DNA of 64,000 bases, taken from Phoenix dactylifera. Its lineage: Eukaryota; Streptophyta; Magnoliopsida; Arecales; Arecaceae. Of this stretch, positions 48,769-60,927 are shown piece after piece. Numbering within the stretch: position 1 is the stretch's first letter; each line of letters opens with the position of its first letter. A model generated the notes under the pieces. The model worked only from the letters and a program-made list of their open reading frames with translations. It did not search any database and was not told where the DNA came from. Location: NCBI RefSeq assembly GCF_009389715.1, contig NC_052399.1:24313146-24377145 (forward strand), in the 5' to 3' direction. The position numbers and the translations under genes were made by a program.

Positions 48769-49264
48769 ATGCCGGCGGGGGGGAGCTACCTCGAGGTGGT
48801 CGTGGAGGCGCCGGCGAGGTGCTCGTTGCTCGGGAGATGGCCGGGGAGGTGGTTCCGGGAGAAGCCGGCGAGGTGGTCGGAGATCGGGAGAATGCCGGCG
48901 ACGAGAGGGAGAAGGGGGAACGGGGGGGTTTTGGGCGTTGGCGAGGTGCTTTGGGCGGAACAGTTCAAAGGGAGACGGAGGGGGTTTGGCCGCCGGCGAG
49001 GTGCTTGAGGCGAGGTTTTTTGGGCGGAAGGGAGAAGCCGGCGGGTGTTTTGGAGGGGAAGAGCGGGGTGGGGGGGGTTTGGGGGGTGTAGAGAGCAATT
49101 TAGGTGAGGGGGTGGGGAGGGTGGGGGGTAATTTAGGAATTTTTAATTTTTTAGGGGTGTCCTTAGCAAATGGGGGGGTGTAGAGAGTATTTAATTTTTT
49201 TTTTATTTTTGGGGGGGTGTCCTGAGCAATAGGGGGGGTGTATATAGAACCACCCCTCAATAGC

Positions 49265-50243
49265 TCATAGATCTCGGCCCTCTTCACCAATTAATTTACT
49301 TCTTACCCCCTCCTTTTGAATCAAAACCCTAATTAAGCATTGGAATAAGGAAGGTATTAGGAGGTAGCGGGGTTATGATCCAGGAGGATCAACAGCATCA
49401 ATGTGGACTACTTTTTCTTTTATAGCTAGGGCTAGATAGGGATCAAGAGAGGGATCTACCACATTAAGAAGATGAAATACATACCAAATTTTCAGAGGCC
49501 ATTATTTGGCCATACAATGCCCGATTAAGATGATTTTTTTAGATCAGGTAACTTTTTGACATCTGCAATGCCTCCTAAAAAATTTGGTATAGTTAGTGAT
49601 CAAGCTCAAATTACATCATTTGGACCCCAAAATAGGCCACTCAACCTGTTTTTTTTTTTTTTAAGAAAGATTTTGACCGGGCATATATCTCAATTTAGAA
49701 AGATTTACACAAAAACGATAGAAAATAAAGTCAATATAGAAATCGAGATCTCTCTCGTAAAAATTTAGCTTTTGAATATTTATTTCTACTAGTCTTGTCT
49801 ATTTTGGTAAAGCTAGTCTTATTTGAACTAGGAGAGAATCTAACCTGAATTATACAAGAGCGGACCTTATAATTGTTATGTATCTCAATTTATCAATCAT
49901 CAATAAAAGAAAAGTGAACATATTTGCCCTTTCTCGAGTCAACCCTTGTCACCGGTCTAATGGAACATAATAGTCAACAAAATTCCATGCCTACATGAAG
50001 GAAAAAATTTCCCCCTTATTTCGATTAATTACAGCTGAACACCGTATAAAGCAATTCTTAAAATAAGAAAGACTAAAATTTCTCAATAGTTGAGCTAACT
50101 CACGCCTACATGTCACTTACATGATTCGAGCCCTTTCTACATATTGAAATCTTATAAAACAATATAATATATACATATAATATAATATATTTGTATAAAT
50201 TAAATTGAAACAAATTAATACAAGACCAGAAGCTATGGTGAAC
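49265..50243. other. AT-rich spacer between the MULE and the polygalacturonase promoter
   Basis: No gene or element recognised. Short frames have no family resemblance. Confidence 0.5.
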
Positions 50244-50937
50244 AAGCCTATAATGTTCACCAATCTTTCCTAGGTCTGGTGAATCTTGTTGAGTTCTATA
50301 TATTTTCGACCTGATTCTCCTAAGCAAAAGTTTGAACTCGTTCAAATTTAAATTAGAACATAAAATTTAATGCATCGCTCACGAACAAACTCTTTAAAAA
50401 CTCCATTAAATTTAAATGAAATGGAGTAATGGCTTCCAACAAAAATGAATTTGTTAGTAAAATGAGCCTTAACCTCATTGGCAGGTCTTCGCCACTAAGC
50501 AATTAGCTCAAGAGACTGGGTTTGGGTCTAAAAAAAGGTCAAATAAGCTACTATGTTGGGTTTGGTTCTTAAAATAAGCCTTAGAGTCTTATTGGTTTGG
50601 GATTACATACATATTGAGCCATGATGACTAACCTAAAACCAGCCTGATCTCATAATTTTATGCCTTTTTTGAAAAGATTGCACGTGAAATTTCCCTTTTT
50701 TGTGGATATCTTTTTTTGGCCGCCAAACATACCATTTAGTGTTCAATTTTTGGAGGAAAGAAGATCCGCTTTCTCCTATGAGTCATTATAAATATGGCAG
50801 AGAACTACAGAAAAACCATAACTCGCATTGCTGCAGCCACATATTTCTGGACGGATACCATGGTGAGTTCTCATATATCTTTTCCCTCCTTTCGCTTTAT
50901 AAAGTCTTTATATCAATATCTCAATTTCCTACTCATC
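50244..50937 (+). promoter_or_regulatory. Polygalacturonase promoter and leader, duplicated at 55593-56270
   Basis: About 690 bp highly similar to 55593-56270, 5.35 kb downstream in the same orientation. It contains the TATA box TATAAATA at 50787-50794 and, 66 bp later, an ATG directly followed by a consensus donor (ATG at 50860-50862, gtgagt from 50863). This is the likely transcribed 5' end of the gene. Confidence 0.75.
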
Positions 50938-51138
50938 TTTTCCACAAATCCACTCATGTGATGTAGCTTTTCAATCTCTTGCTGCTGTACGTTACATGAG
51001 ACCCTTCTTTTCTACGTGATGAAAAAATAGTTTCTGTTAGAATATAGTTTTATAAATCTTTAGTTACTTTGATATTGTGTTATAAATATTTTTTTTGATT
51101 TCTAGCACCGGTGAATATTCTGTTCCATCTTCTCCTTC

Positions 51139-51321
51139 ATGCAGGAAATCACTTTGATCTTTGTGCTTTTGGGTTTGGCTTATGTGGTTGGTGAGGCCAA
51201 GCCAATCATTAATGTTATGGACTATGGGGCTGTTGGAGACGGCAGACACGATGATACCCAGGTTTGCAAGTTCCCCTACACCTTGCCGCTAGGGCTCTCT
51301 CTCTCAAGGTCTAGGTCTTGG

Positions 51322-51410
<89 letters not shown>

Positions 51411-53972
51411 TTATATATGCAACAATTATAATTTATATACATGCACATGAAAAGATACGCATAAGTATGTGCTAATGTTTATGAAATTAAAGAAAAAAAT
51501 CATGTTAGTTTACATAAATATGTGGGAGTGTGTGTATATATATACAAGTACATATATACCTGCATATATATGCTATAAATGCATCCATGCATGCAATTTC
51601 CTGGTATAGCGTCTACGAAATTAAAAAAAAAAAAAACAAAATTAAAATATTTGCAGAAAAAGAGAAAAGAAAAAAAATAATTTTATTCCTTTGTTCCATC
51701 ATATTGGGCATATCTCAGGGATTATATACACTCGTCTACAGACTCCATATAAGAAAATAATATAGGCAGATATAATATCATTCTAATAAAGGAAAATAAT
51801 AATTGCTGATATAAATTGTTATGTGATTCCTAAAATTACTCTAACAAGATTATGCTAACAAAGAAAAATAATACTGACCAATATAGGATTACGCTAACAA
51901 AGAAAAATAACACAGACCGATACAGGATCACACCAATAAAAAAAATAATATGGGTCGATACATGTTGTTATGTAATCCTTAAAATTATGCCAATATTTGC
52001 CATTTTATGTTGTGAGTGGTGTCTTGCAGGGGTTCTTAAGGGCTTGGGGTGTCGCTTGCTCGGACTTTAGGGTGCCCACAGTAGTTATCCCTCCACGAAG
52101 GACATTCCTGTTGAGCCAAATAGAATTTGAAGGCCCCTGCAAATCCAGCATCCATGTTCAGGTTCAGCTAATACCAAGTTTATATGCACTAATATAAAAT
52201 GCAAGAGGAGTTCAACTTTCCAGTACAGCAACGGAACTTAGGTTTTTGACTGGACTCATGGGAAGTTTTGGTGCAGGTTAGTGGAAATATTGTGGCACCT
52301 AACAAATTGTGGACCTCTGAATTCACCACTTGGATCTCATTCAGAAACATCAACGATCTCACTATTGATGGTTCTGGCCTGATCGACGGCCAAGGTTCCA
52401 TCTGGTGGAACTGCAAAAATAAGAAGGTAATTATTCCTAATGTATATTAACAAAGTTTTTCTCTTTTGTAAGTCTTTATATACCTAACTAGGTTTTTTCC
52501 CCTTCCTTTTTATTGCAGCGATGCGTTAATGTTCCTTATGTAAGTATGCTCTCCTAAGTTCATCTATGTGGAATTTAAATTACTAGTTGCCTTTGATTTA
52601 ATGTAACTGAACCTGTTATAACCTGAAACTTGGGTCGTCTGGGTTTGGATACCATACATCATTGCTCAAATATTTGGCTTCTAAAAATACAGACAAACCA
52701 TTACAGTATACTTATTACAAGTTTTGTATCAGGCATTTGGAATCTCAGGCTGCAACAATTTTCACATGAATGGCCTAACAATTATAAACAGCCCAGGAAA
52801 ACACCTCACTGTATTTATGAGTTCATGGGTTCAGATTAAGGGTCTTAAAATTATAGCTCCAGCGGACAGCCCTAACACCGATGGCATATACATCCAAGAG
52901 TCTGAGCATGTTGAAGTTAGTGATACCGTCATCAGATCAGGTAATGCTTATAAGCGTCGGTAGTTTTATTTCTGACATTTTTTAGAGCGTCGCAAAAGTG
53001 TCGGCAATGTAAACGTCGAAAATCAACTTGCTTATTAGCAATGCTAATTGCCGAATATACTAAAAACCTATGTTCGGGTATATACATACGTCAAATAACT
53101 TTCCTCTGTGCGCACGTAGGAGATGATTGTATAGCCATTGGTACGGGTTCTTTGGATGTGAACATCACGAGGATTTCATGCGGCCTTGGCCATGGCATAA
53201 GGTGAGTTATATCTTTCTATTGATGAACTGAGATCGATTTTGATGGCCTTGACTTATATCATCCCTGGTTTTGCAGCATTGGAAGCTTGGGATGGCAAAA
53301 TTCAAATGCAAAGGTCGAGGGTGTCCACATCTCGTACTCTAATTTCTCTCAAACGACCAATGGCATGAGGATTAAGACATGGCAGGTACAAATTTAATAT
53401 GCAATTCTCAATCCCAATTAAGACGCATATTTTTGACTAATAACTGTTTGCTTACTTTTATGCTGTGAAGGGAGGGTCAGGTTTTGCAAAAGGAATCTCT
53501 TTCGAGCACATCAAACTTGCTTCAGTTCGAAACCCTATCATCATAGACCAATTCTACTGTCCCACAAAGAACTGCAGGAATTCGGTAATCACTTGCATTT
53601 CTTCTTATCATTATGAGGCAGAGAAGTTAAAGTCTTAGAAAATTCTCGTAATTCTCGTTTAGTATTTATATAAAAATCTTAGAAAGCTAAATATCTTTTC
53701 CCTTTTTTTTTCCTTGGTCCTGTTTCATGGCAAAGACATCGGCTGTGAAATTGAGTGATGTTCGATTTGCTGATGTACGTGGAACCTCGTCAAGTGAGGT
53801 GGCCATCAACCTTGCATGCAGTGAGAGCGTTCCCTGTTCTAACGTTGTTTTGGAAAGCATCAGCATTGTTTTGGACAAAGTTGCCCACAGGAATCAAATC
53901 ACCTCTTATTGCCTCAGTGTCCATGGGAGTAAAATTGGTAAGGTCATACCGGATGTCCCATGTTTGAAATAA
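51139..53972 (+). CDS. Polygalacturonase, glycoside hydrolase family 28 (complete, 9 exons)
   Basis: Exons: 51139-51261, 52030-52161, 52277-52426, 52519-52539 (only 21 nt), 52733-52940, 53120-53201, 53277-53385, 53471-53584 and 53736-53972. Phases agree, giving 391 residues, normal for plant exo/endo-polygalacturonases. The N-terminus is a signal peptide (ITLIFVLLGLAYVVGEA) followed by NVMDYGAVGDGRHDDTQ. All four family motifs are present: SPNTDG, SGDDCIAIG (catalytic aspartates), GLGHGISIGSLG (catalytic His) and RIKTW (substrate binding). It should hydrolyse homogalacturonan in the cell wall, in pollen, abscission or ripening. The start is ambiguous: the ATG at 51139 can be used directly, or ATG 50860 can splice to 51145, giving nearly the same protein. 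Intron 1 carries a long (TA)n. Confidence 0.92.
51323..51405. repeat. (TA)n microsatellite in polygalacturonase intron 1
   Basis: About 83 bp of pure TA dinucleotide, starting 60 bp after the exon 1 donor. Likely polymorphic in length. Confidence 0.95.
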
Positions 53973-54824
53973 ACCTATGTTTCCTTCTCAAGTCATCAGA
54001 ATTAGTGCTATATTTTGTCAATGGTCCCAATTAATGGGGATAGCAAGATGAATTCTCCATCTTGTAATTGTTGCTTCATTCCATGGGACCAACAAAAAGC
54101 ATCAATAAACTTGAATTTGCTTCCATCTCATCATATAATGTTTTAGTTTTATGTGCCAAAAATATTTAGGGGGAGATGCTTCATGTACCCTACTTTTTCA
54201 TGAGCATTTCAGGGTAAGACAAAGGAAGCACTTGGTCAATGATGTAGGTTGAATTGGGCTGCAAATTGCTCCTCTTTGACATGATTCGAATTTTCTTTTA
54301 TATCTGGATCGAGATTCTAGATTCACCTCTTTCACCTACCTAGCTCCCATTAGGTTTCGTTTAGCTCAAGTGGGATTTCACTTTCAAACTAATATCTACA
54401 AACTAATATTCATGTATTTTGGTGGTTTCTTACCTAATCATTAAGTAATTATTAAAATGGACAGTTTTAACTACATGATTCTATGTTTTACTATGATTTA
54501 GTCATCAAAACCTAGTAAATTTAAATCTACCTATATTTTAAAATGTGTAGATCATGGTCTATAAAGTGGATAATCTATTTGTTTTACCATCTATTTTATC
54601 ATACTAGTACAACTGATGCAATTCATTTTTTGTACCAATTTGATTTATAGTTATTAACCAACAAAATATATGAATTTTATTTTTAATTAATTTTTAGTGT
54701 GGGTCATGTTCAATTATTTAGATCTTTAAATTGGATGGTCTAACATCAAGTACATAGACCAACTCATGCACGTATGTACTTATACACACACATATACACA
54801 CATATACATACATACATACATACA

Positions 54825-54860
<36 letters not shown>

Positions 54861-55592
54861 TATATATTATTAATTTTGTCATATTTTATTATTTCTATGT
54901 AATATATTATTAAGTTCATTAATAACAACCACCAACTATATTTTGAATGATGGCATGATGCAGCAGGGCCCATGTACAACTGTATGGGCCGGTGTTCTAT
55001 GTACGGTATAAGCCCCACTCCGTCATAAGTCGTGACACAAAGTATGGACATCAGGCTTGAATCTCATGTTCACTCCTTGAACTTAATATTGAATGAATGA
55101 CAACTATAGGGCTTGCCAAAATTTTGCACAAAAAATCTCTTCCAATCATTCACGGTGGATTAAGATTCATATATATAATTGTACAAAACTTAATTGACCA
55201 AGTAGATTATATAATATTTAGGACAATCTGCTTCAATCCAAGTAGACCTGTTTATGGAGCAAGCGGAACCAGACTTTGCCCAAAGGCCAACATAATTTTC
55301 TTAGAGTGAGGCCCGATTTGGCTCAAGTCTTCGAATCTACAGCCTGGCTCTTACTCAAACTTTGAGCTTCGTATCATACATACTTCATGACCATTTTAAT
55401 TTTTTTAAAAAAATCATAAAACTAAACTATTTAATATTATTTAAAAATACTAAATATGAATAATTAAATATTGTCAATAACATACAATATATCTATTAAG
55501 CTATTAGGTTGATATATCAAATCTTTGATCCAAGCCCGTCTAAAAAGGTTCGCGCTCAAGTGGGGCCAAAATAGGTTTACCTCCAAGGCACC
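53973..55592. other. Region downstream of the polygalacturonase
   Basis: 3' UTR is expected in the first 150-200 bp (aataaa occurs in catcaataaacttg near 54105). The remainder is AT-rich, with a (CATA)n microsatellite. No gene recognised. Confidence 0.5.
54783..54866. repeat. (CATA)n/(TA)n microsatellite
   Basis: A tetranucleotide run of cata preceded by cacacata and followed by TA repeats. Confidence 0.95.
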
Positions 55593-56270
55593 AAGCCTAT
55601 AATGTTCACCAATGTGACTCTTGTTGAGTTTTATATATTTTCGATCCGGTTCTCCTAAGCAAAAGTTTGAATTCGTTCAGATTTAAATTAGAACATGAAA
55701 TTTAATGCATTCCTCACAAACAAACTCTTGAAAAACTCCATTAAATTTAAATGTAATGAAGTAATGGCTACCAACAAAAATGAATTTGTTAGTAAAATGA
55801 GCCTTAACCTCATTGGTAGGTCTTCGCAACTAAGCAATTGGCTCAAGAGACTGGGCTTGGATCTGAAGAAAGGTCAAATAAGCTACTGTGTTGGGTTTGG
55901 TTCTTAAAATAAGCCTTAGAGTCTTATTGGATTGGGATTGCATACATGTTGAGCCATGATTAACCTAAAATATGGCCTGATCTTGTAATTTTATGCCTTT
56001 TTTGAAGAGAGTGCACGTAAAATTTCCCTTTTTTGTGGGTAGCTTTTTTGGCCGCCAAACATATCATTTAGGGTTCGATTTTTGGAGGAGAGAAGAGCCG
56101 CTTTCTCCTATGAGCCATTATAAATATGGTAGAGAACTACAAAAAGACCATAACTCGCATTGCTACCGCCACATATTCCTGGACGGATACCATAGTGAGT
56201 TCTCATATATCTTTTCCCTCCTTTTGCTTGATAAAACCTTTATAGCAATATCTCAATTTCCTACGAATCT
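55593..56270 (+). repeat. Second copy of the polygalacturonase promoter without its gene
   Basis: Matches 50244-50937, including the TATA box (TATAAATA, 56119-56126). The ATG before the donor is ATA here (catagtgagttc). After about 56270 similarity ends, and no polygalacturonase exon follows within 8 kb. This is a truncated tandem duplicate. Confidence 0.8.
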
Positions 56271-56993
56271 TATAGAGATTTTCGCATAGGGATGGAAGAG
56301 GAGAGGGTATCAGTGAAGTGGGATGGTTGTTACCTCAACTCTAGCAAGGTTTTGGCTATGATTTCAATGACAGTAGGGGCGGAGGCACGACAATAATGCA
56401 TGGAAAAGAAAAAGAGAAAGGGGGCAATATTCAGTAGTAGCTTTCGTCAGATGTGTGTGTGTGTGTGTGGGGGGGGGGGGGGGGTGAGGGCGGTCATGGT
56501 GCTCTTAAATAAAGGTAGAGTCTAGGATTTTTCTAGCCTTTAACAATCTCTGGGACTCTAATTTCCACTAGGATCCTTTGAATCCTCGACTTGGGGGGGG
56601 GGGGGGGGGGGGTTGCGAGGGCGGTCATGGTGCTCTTAAATAAAGGTAGAGTCTAGGATACTCCTTCTATCCTGCTTTCTAAAACAAGGAAGGAAATATC
56701 TAAGACTCTTTGAATCCAGTCCTAAACAAGAAAAAAAGGAAGGAGATAGATAAAGATAGAAATCACAATCTTGCCCTGTTGATAGGGAAGAAATCAACCA
56801 TAATGGAATATTTCCTCTCGTCCTTAACCGGAGGCAGTTCATGCGCGCGATAAAGATTCCTCACTTGTTTGAGGATATCCTTCCGCAGTTGGTCAAGTTG
56901 ATTTGCTCGATTTATCTCAGATGGCGTGAGTGGGTCTTCCTGTACTCCTTCTAAAGGATGATAGTTAATAGCCTTCAACAATCTTTAGGACTC
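56271..56993. other. Short duplicated segment with poly-G tracts and a possible coding remnant
   Basis: The segment starting gagggcggtcatggtgctct occurs at about 56487 and 56618, each preceded by a long G run. The second copy is split by about 300 bp that on the minus strand includes the open peptide EDPLTPSEINRANQLDQL, ending near 56765. I do not recognise this peptide. The first copy contains the empty site of the element at 56997. Confidence 0.5.
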
Positions 56994-56996
56994 TAA

Positions 56997-57888
56997 GGCC
57001 ATGTTTGGGGGAGCTTTTGGAGGGCCAGAAAGCACTTTCTGGCCCTCCAAAAGTACTTTTAGATGAAAAACTGTGTTTGGTAAATTTTTCAAAAAGCTGT
57101 TTCAGCTTTTGCGGGAAGCTGAAAACAGCTTTTGGAAGGAAGCTCCAATTTGGAGCTTTTGGGAGGAAGCTGTTTCAGCTTTTTCGGAAAACTGTATTTT
57201 TGACAAAAATGCCCATATTAAAATAACATAATTACATAGTTTATCCCTATATAAACCTAAAAATCTGCTGGAGCCAAGAAAATTAATTTATAATATTAAT
57301 TATAATATTTTATACCTTTATTATTCTATTATACTATAAATATTGTATTATATTACATTACATTATATGTTATTTTAAATAATTTAATATTATGTTATAT
57401 TATGAAAAATTAATTTATACTAATAATTATAATATTTTATACTTTTATTATTGTATTATACTATAAATATAATATATATTACATTATATCATAATACATT
57501 AATATGTTATGTTAAATAATTTAATATTATGTTATATTACCAAATATTAATTTACTCTAATAATTATATTACTATTATGCTATATTAACATAATATTATT
57601 ATATATTACAATAATATAATACTATATCATATATTTATGTATTAATTTATGTTATGTTTTATTATGTTGTGTTGTATAATACTATGCAATGTCCTTTATG
57701 GTAATTTTGTCATATAAAAGTACTTTCTCAGTTTGTTTATCAAACACAAAACAAAGTACCACAGCACTTTACGAATGTGGTTACCAAACAACAAACAGCT
57801 TTTTATAACAGCTCTACTTCAGACAGCTCTACTTCCAACAACTCTACTTCCAACAGCTCTACTGTCAACAGCTCCCCCAAACAGGGCC
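56997..57888. mobile_element. Tourist-type (PIF/Harbinger-like) non-autonomous element, 892 bp
   Basis: Terminal inverted repeats ggccatgtttgggggagc and (other strand) ggccctgtttgggggagc, flanked by TAA on both sides (56994-56996 and 57889-57891), the 3-bp duplication typical of Tourist/Harbinger. Subterminal cagcttttt/aaaagctg motifs flank an AT-rich core with no gene. A related empty site at about 56541-56580 reads ggactctaatttccactagg with a single TAA. Confidence 0.85.
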
Positions 57889-57891
57889 TAA

Positions 57892-59469
57892 TTCCCACTA
57901 GGATTCTTTGAGTCCTGGACTTCTATGAAGAGTTTTTGGTGCATGGCATGTTTGGAGTACACGACTCGTTCATAATTAAGTTCGATTAGAGTCCATGCCT
58001 CACACTCTTACCACTCAAGAATTTGAGAAGAATCAAGAGAAAAATTTTATTAATGATTTAAAGATTGGAAAAGAGTACATAGCAATATTTATAAGTTTCA
58101 GGCCCTTGCATCAAAGAAAACTCGTAGAGCATCCTGGAACATGACCAAAATCAAAAACTATAATCCTACGTTATCTCAAGTAAGAATACTTGAGAAAAGA
58201 GAGCTCCTAAAATTTGATTGTGAGAAGGTTGCCGTTAGAAGGCTTTAGATGACAATTAATTTGACTGTCTAATATCTTTTCATGCTAAGAAGCCTACCAT
58301 CAAATCTTTTGGTCTACTTCTTTGACTTAAGCTTGGATTATGAGAATTCAGATGGTGATAAATGCTCCATCCAATGATTTTAGATGGCTTGGATGTTTGA
58401 ACCCATGTTGGAGTTCTTTTGGTAGCCCTCAAGAAGAAAACGCTTGAAGGTAATAGAGGCATCATTGAATTCTTTCGACAGTAAAATAGCCAACATCGTC
58501 TATTGGGGCTGATTGTGAGCTGACCATCATCAATTCATTTTGGTGGTCTAGAGGCTATTATCAAATCATTCTGGGCAACACCTACGTTTGGTATGACTTT
58601 GAGGGTCAGGAGTTGTTATTTCAAGGGCTTGGTGTGCCTTAGTTTTCATCAATGATCTAAGAGTAGTTGTGACTCAATTAGTTGTAGTTCAACGTCGGAT
58701 ACATAATGTTTAACTATCTTTAACTTAGGAGTTTTAAGAATCGAACGAGTTATAGTCTAAGAGCAACCTATATATAAGTTGACGCCATGCTTATTCATTT
58801 AGGGAGTCTTTGGATGCTCGAAGATCTTATCGACTCCAAGATCTTCTGTAGTCCAAACAAACCTTTAAGGAATGGCTTAATAGATGATTGATTGATAGGC
58901 TTTTCTTTATTAGTTTATTCGTTTACTGCCTTACTAATGCTTGGGACATGATTTTCTCTATCTCCTTACTACGTCTTTCACATATTTATGGATGGGAACT
59001 AAGAAGCTGAGTTGTCAACAAATGAAAGTATAATAGTTTGTATTACTAATTTTCCATTTGAGTTGTGGAATTGTATTAGAGACTATTTGAAAGAATACGA
59101 TAGAAAGCCTTAACTCTCATTTACTTATAAAAAAATATTATTATTATTTTTATGATATTTATTATTTTGCAAAAAAAACTTTTGCGGCAATTCTTGGTAA
59201 CAAAAAAAATTTTGAACCCATATAATGCTTGAATGACAATTTATAATCTATTAAACCTCGAATAATAATGTTTGCATAAAAAAGATATATTCGAAGGATA
59301 GTTGATATGGCAAACAAATTTTCATCAATATAACACCAATTTGCAAATTTACCTAATATTATATGTTGATAAAGTTTAATAACCAATATTTAGAACTTAG
59401 AAGAAAAATCTAATATTTAGAATTTTTAATTTATTTATTTTTCAAAATATCTTTCTCTCTCTTCGCACT
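57892..59469. other. Spacer without a recognisable gene
   Basis: Low coding potential throughout. The first 30 bases continue the duplicated segment interrupted by the Tourist-type element. Confidence 0.5.
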
Positions 59470-59477
59470 CTAGTAAC

Positions 59478-60309
59478 TAAGGCCGCAAATGGGTCGGATC
59501 AACCCGTGACCCGACCCGACCCGACCTGCGTAGATCCGAACCGATCCGAATTTTAGGACCCACGGATTCGGATCGGATCCAAAAATTGGATCCAAATCAT
59601 TTTCTGGGTCGAGTCTGGGTTTACCGAACGGACCCGATTCAATCCGAATGGACCCGAAGAGAGAGAGAGAAAGAGAGAGGGAGAGAGAAAAAAAAAGAAA
59701 GGAAAACTCGGATTCTCTCTCGATCTATTACACTGTTGAAACCTCTGGTGTCTCGGTAGCTGGGTTTTTTTTCCTTCTGTTTTTTGGTTTTTGTTTCTTT
59801 TAACTTTTGAAGGGAGAAAGTGAGGAACGCTGAACTGCATATGGGTCATGTGCCAGTTTCTGCAATGGAATTGGATTTTGGAAGAAGGTCTGGGATTTTC
59901 TTTGCCCTCCTGAGAGGGGAGCTGGGAGACACCAAGTTCCGTCCAATGAGTCATATAAATAAAAAATAGTGTGATATGAAATATGGCTTGTAGACAGACT
60001 TACTTAGTTCGTCACGGGTCATATGTTCTGACGGGAGGTCAATTGCAAGTCTTTCAAGCCATGGGTCACCCAGGCCCAGCACCTCATAGTTATGGTATGG
60101 CCAAATTAGATTTGCCCAAAATTCTTTTCCAAAAGCATAAAAAATGGATTCGATTCAGATCGAACCCGACCCGACTCGGATCCGGACCCGATCCGGATCC
60201 GACTCGGATCCGATCTTCAACTGGGTCGGATCTGGATCCAAAATTAGGATCCGAACAAAAAATCGGATCGGATCGGGGTCACTTAGGATCCGACCCATTT
60301 GCACCCCTA
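59478..60309. mobile_element. Non-autonomous hAT-type element, 832 bp
   Basis: Exact 8-bp duplication CTAGTAAC (59470-59477 and 60310-60317). The ends, taaggccgcaaatgggtcgg and, inverted, taggggtgcaaatgggtcgg, form a terminal inverted repeat. Both ends are full of cccgacccg/ggatcggatc motifs. The interior has no transposase. Confidence 0.85.
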
Positions 60310-60338
60310 CTAGTAACATAGGAAGTCTGCGGCAAGGC

Positions 60339-60927
60339 TAGAGGTGGCAATCGGGTCGGGTCAGGCATAAACAGGTCGGGTCAAATACAGGTCGGGTCAG
60401 AAAACTATAAATCTGAACCCGACCTGTTTATTAAACGGGTCAGAAATTGCAAACCTGAACCTGACCTGTTTATTAAACAGGTAACCCGACCCGACCCGTT
60501 TAACCTGTTTAATAAACAGGTAACCTGTTTACCCAACCCGACCCGACCTGTTTAACCTGTTTGCCCAACCTGACCCGTTTAACCTGTTTAGACCTGTTTA
60601 ATCTGTCCAACCCAACCTGTTTAACCTGCCCAACCCGACTTGTTTATACCTGTTTAGACCCGTTTAACCTGTTTAGACCTGTTTAACCTGTTTAACCCGT
60701 TTAACCCGTTTAACCTGTTTAGACCTGTTTAACCTGCCCAACAGTTAAACGGATTAAACGGTTTAAACGGGTCAGACATCTAAAACCCGTATCCGACCCA
60801 ATTAATAAACAGGTTAAACGGGTCGACCTGTTTACGACCCGAACCTGTTTAGGCCAAACCCAAACCTGTTTATGGCGGGTCGAACACGGATCGGATTGGC
60901 GGGTCGGATCATATTTTGCCACCCCTA
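60339..60927. mobile_element. Second non-autonomous hAT-type element, 589 bp
   Basis: Exact 8-bp duplication GGCAAGGC (60331-60338 and 60928-60935). Ends are tagaggtggcaatcgggt and, inverted, taggggtggcaaaatatg. The interior is almost wholly repeats of aacctgttta, gacctgttta and acccgaccc. It lies only 29 bp from the previous element. Confidence 0.87.

Larger units (their letters stand above)
42298..49255 (+). mobile_element. Mutator-like element (MULE), 6.96 kb, carrying transposase-OTU and antisense plant-mobile-domain genes
   Basis: Exact 9-bp target duplication CTCAATAGC (42289-42297 and 49256-49264) and near-identical terminal inverted repeats starting GGGTGGTTCTATATACAC, continuing about 45 bp through ctattgctnaggacaccccc. 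Inside lie subterminal inverted repeats of about 280 bp (42615-42894 and 48491-48768). The two genes converge: transposase-OTU on plus (42546-46233) and plant mobile domain on minus (48430-46517). The 9-bp duplication and the transposase type are diagnostic of Mutator. A GC-rich stretch at 48770-49100 (gccggcgagg repeats) has no counterpart at the left end. Confidence 0.95.

Noticed and set aside
48452-49290. 276-residue proline-rich and 243-residue glycine/arginine-rich open frames
   Set aside because: They span the MULE's palindromic end repeat and a low-complexity GC-rich tract; no domain, and both strands are open.
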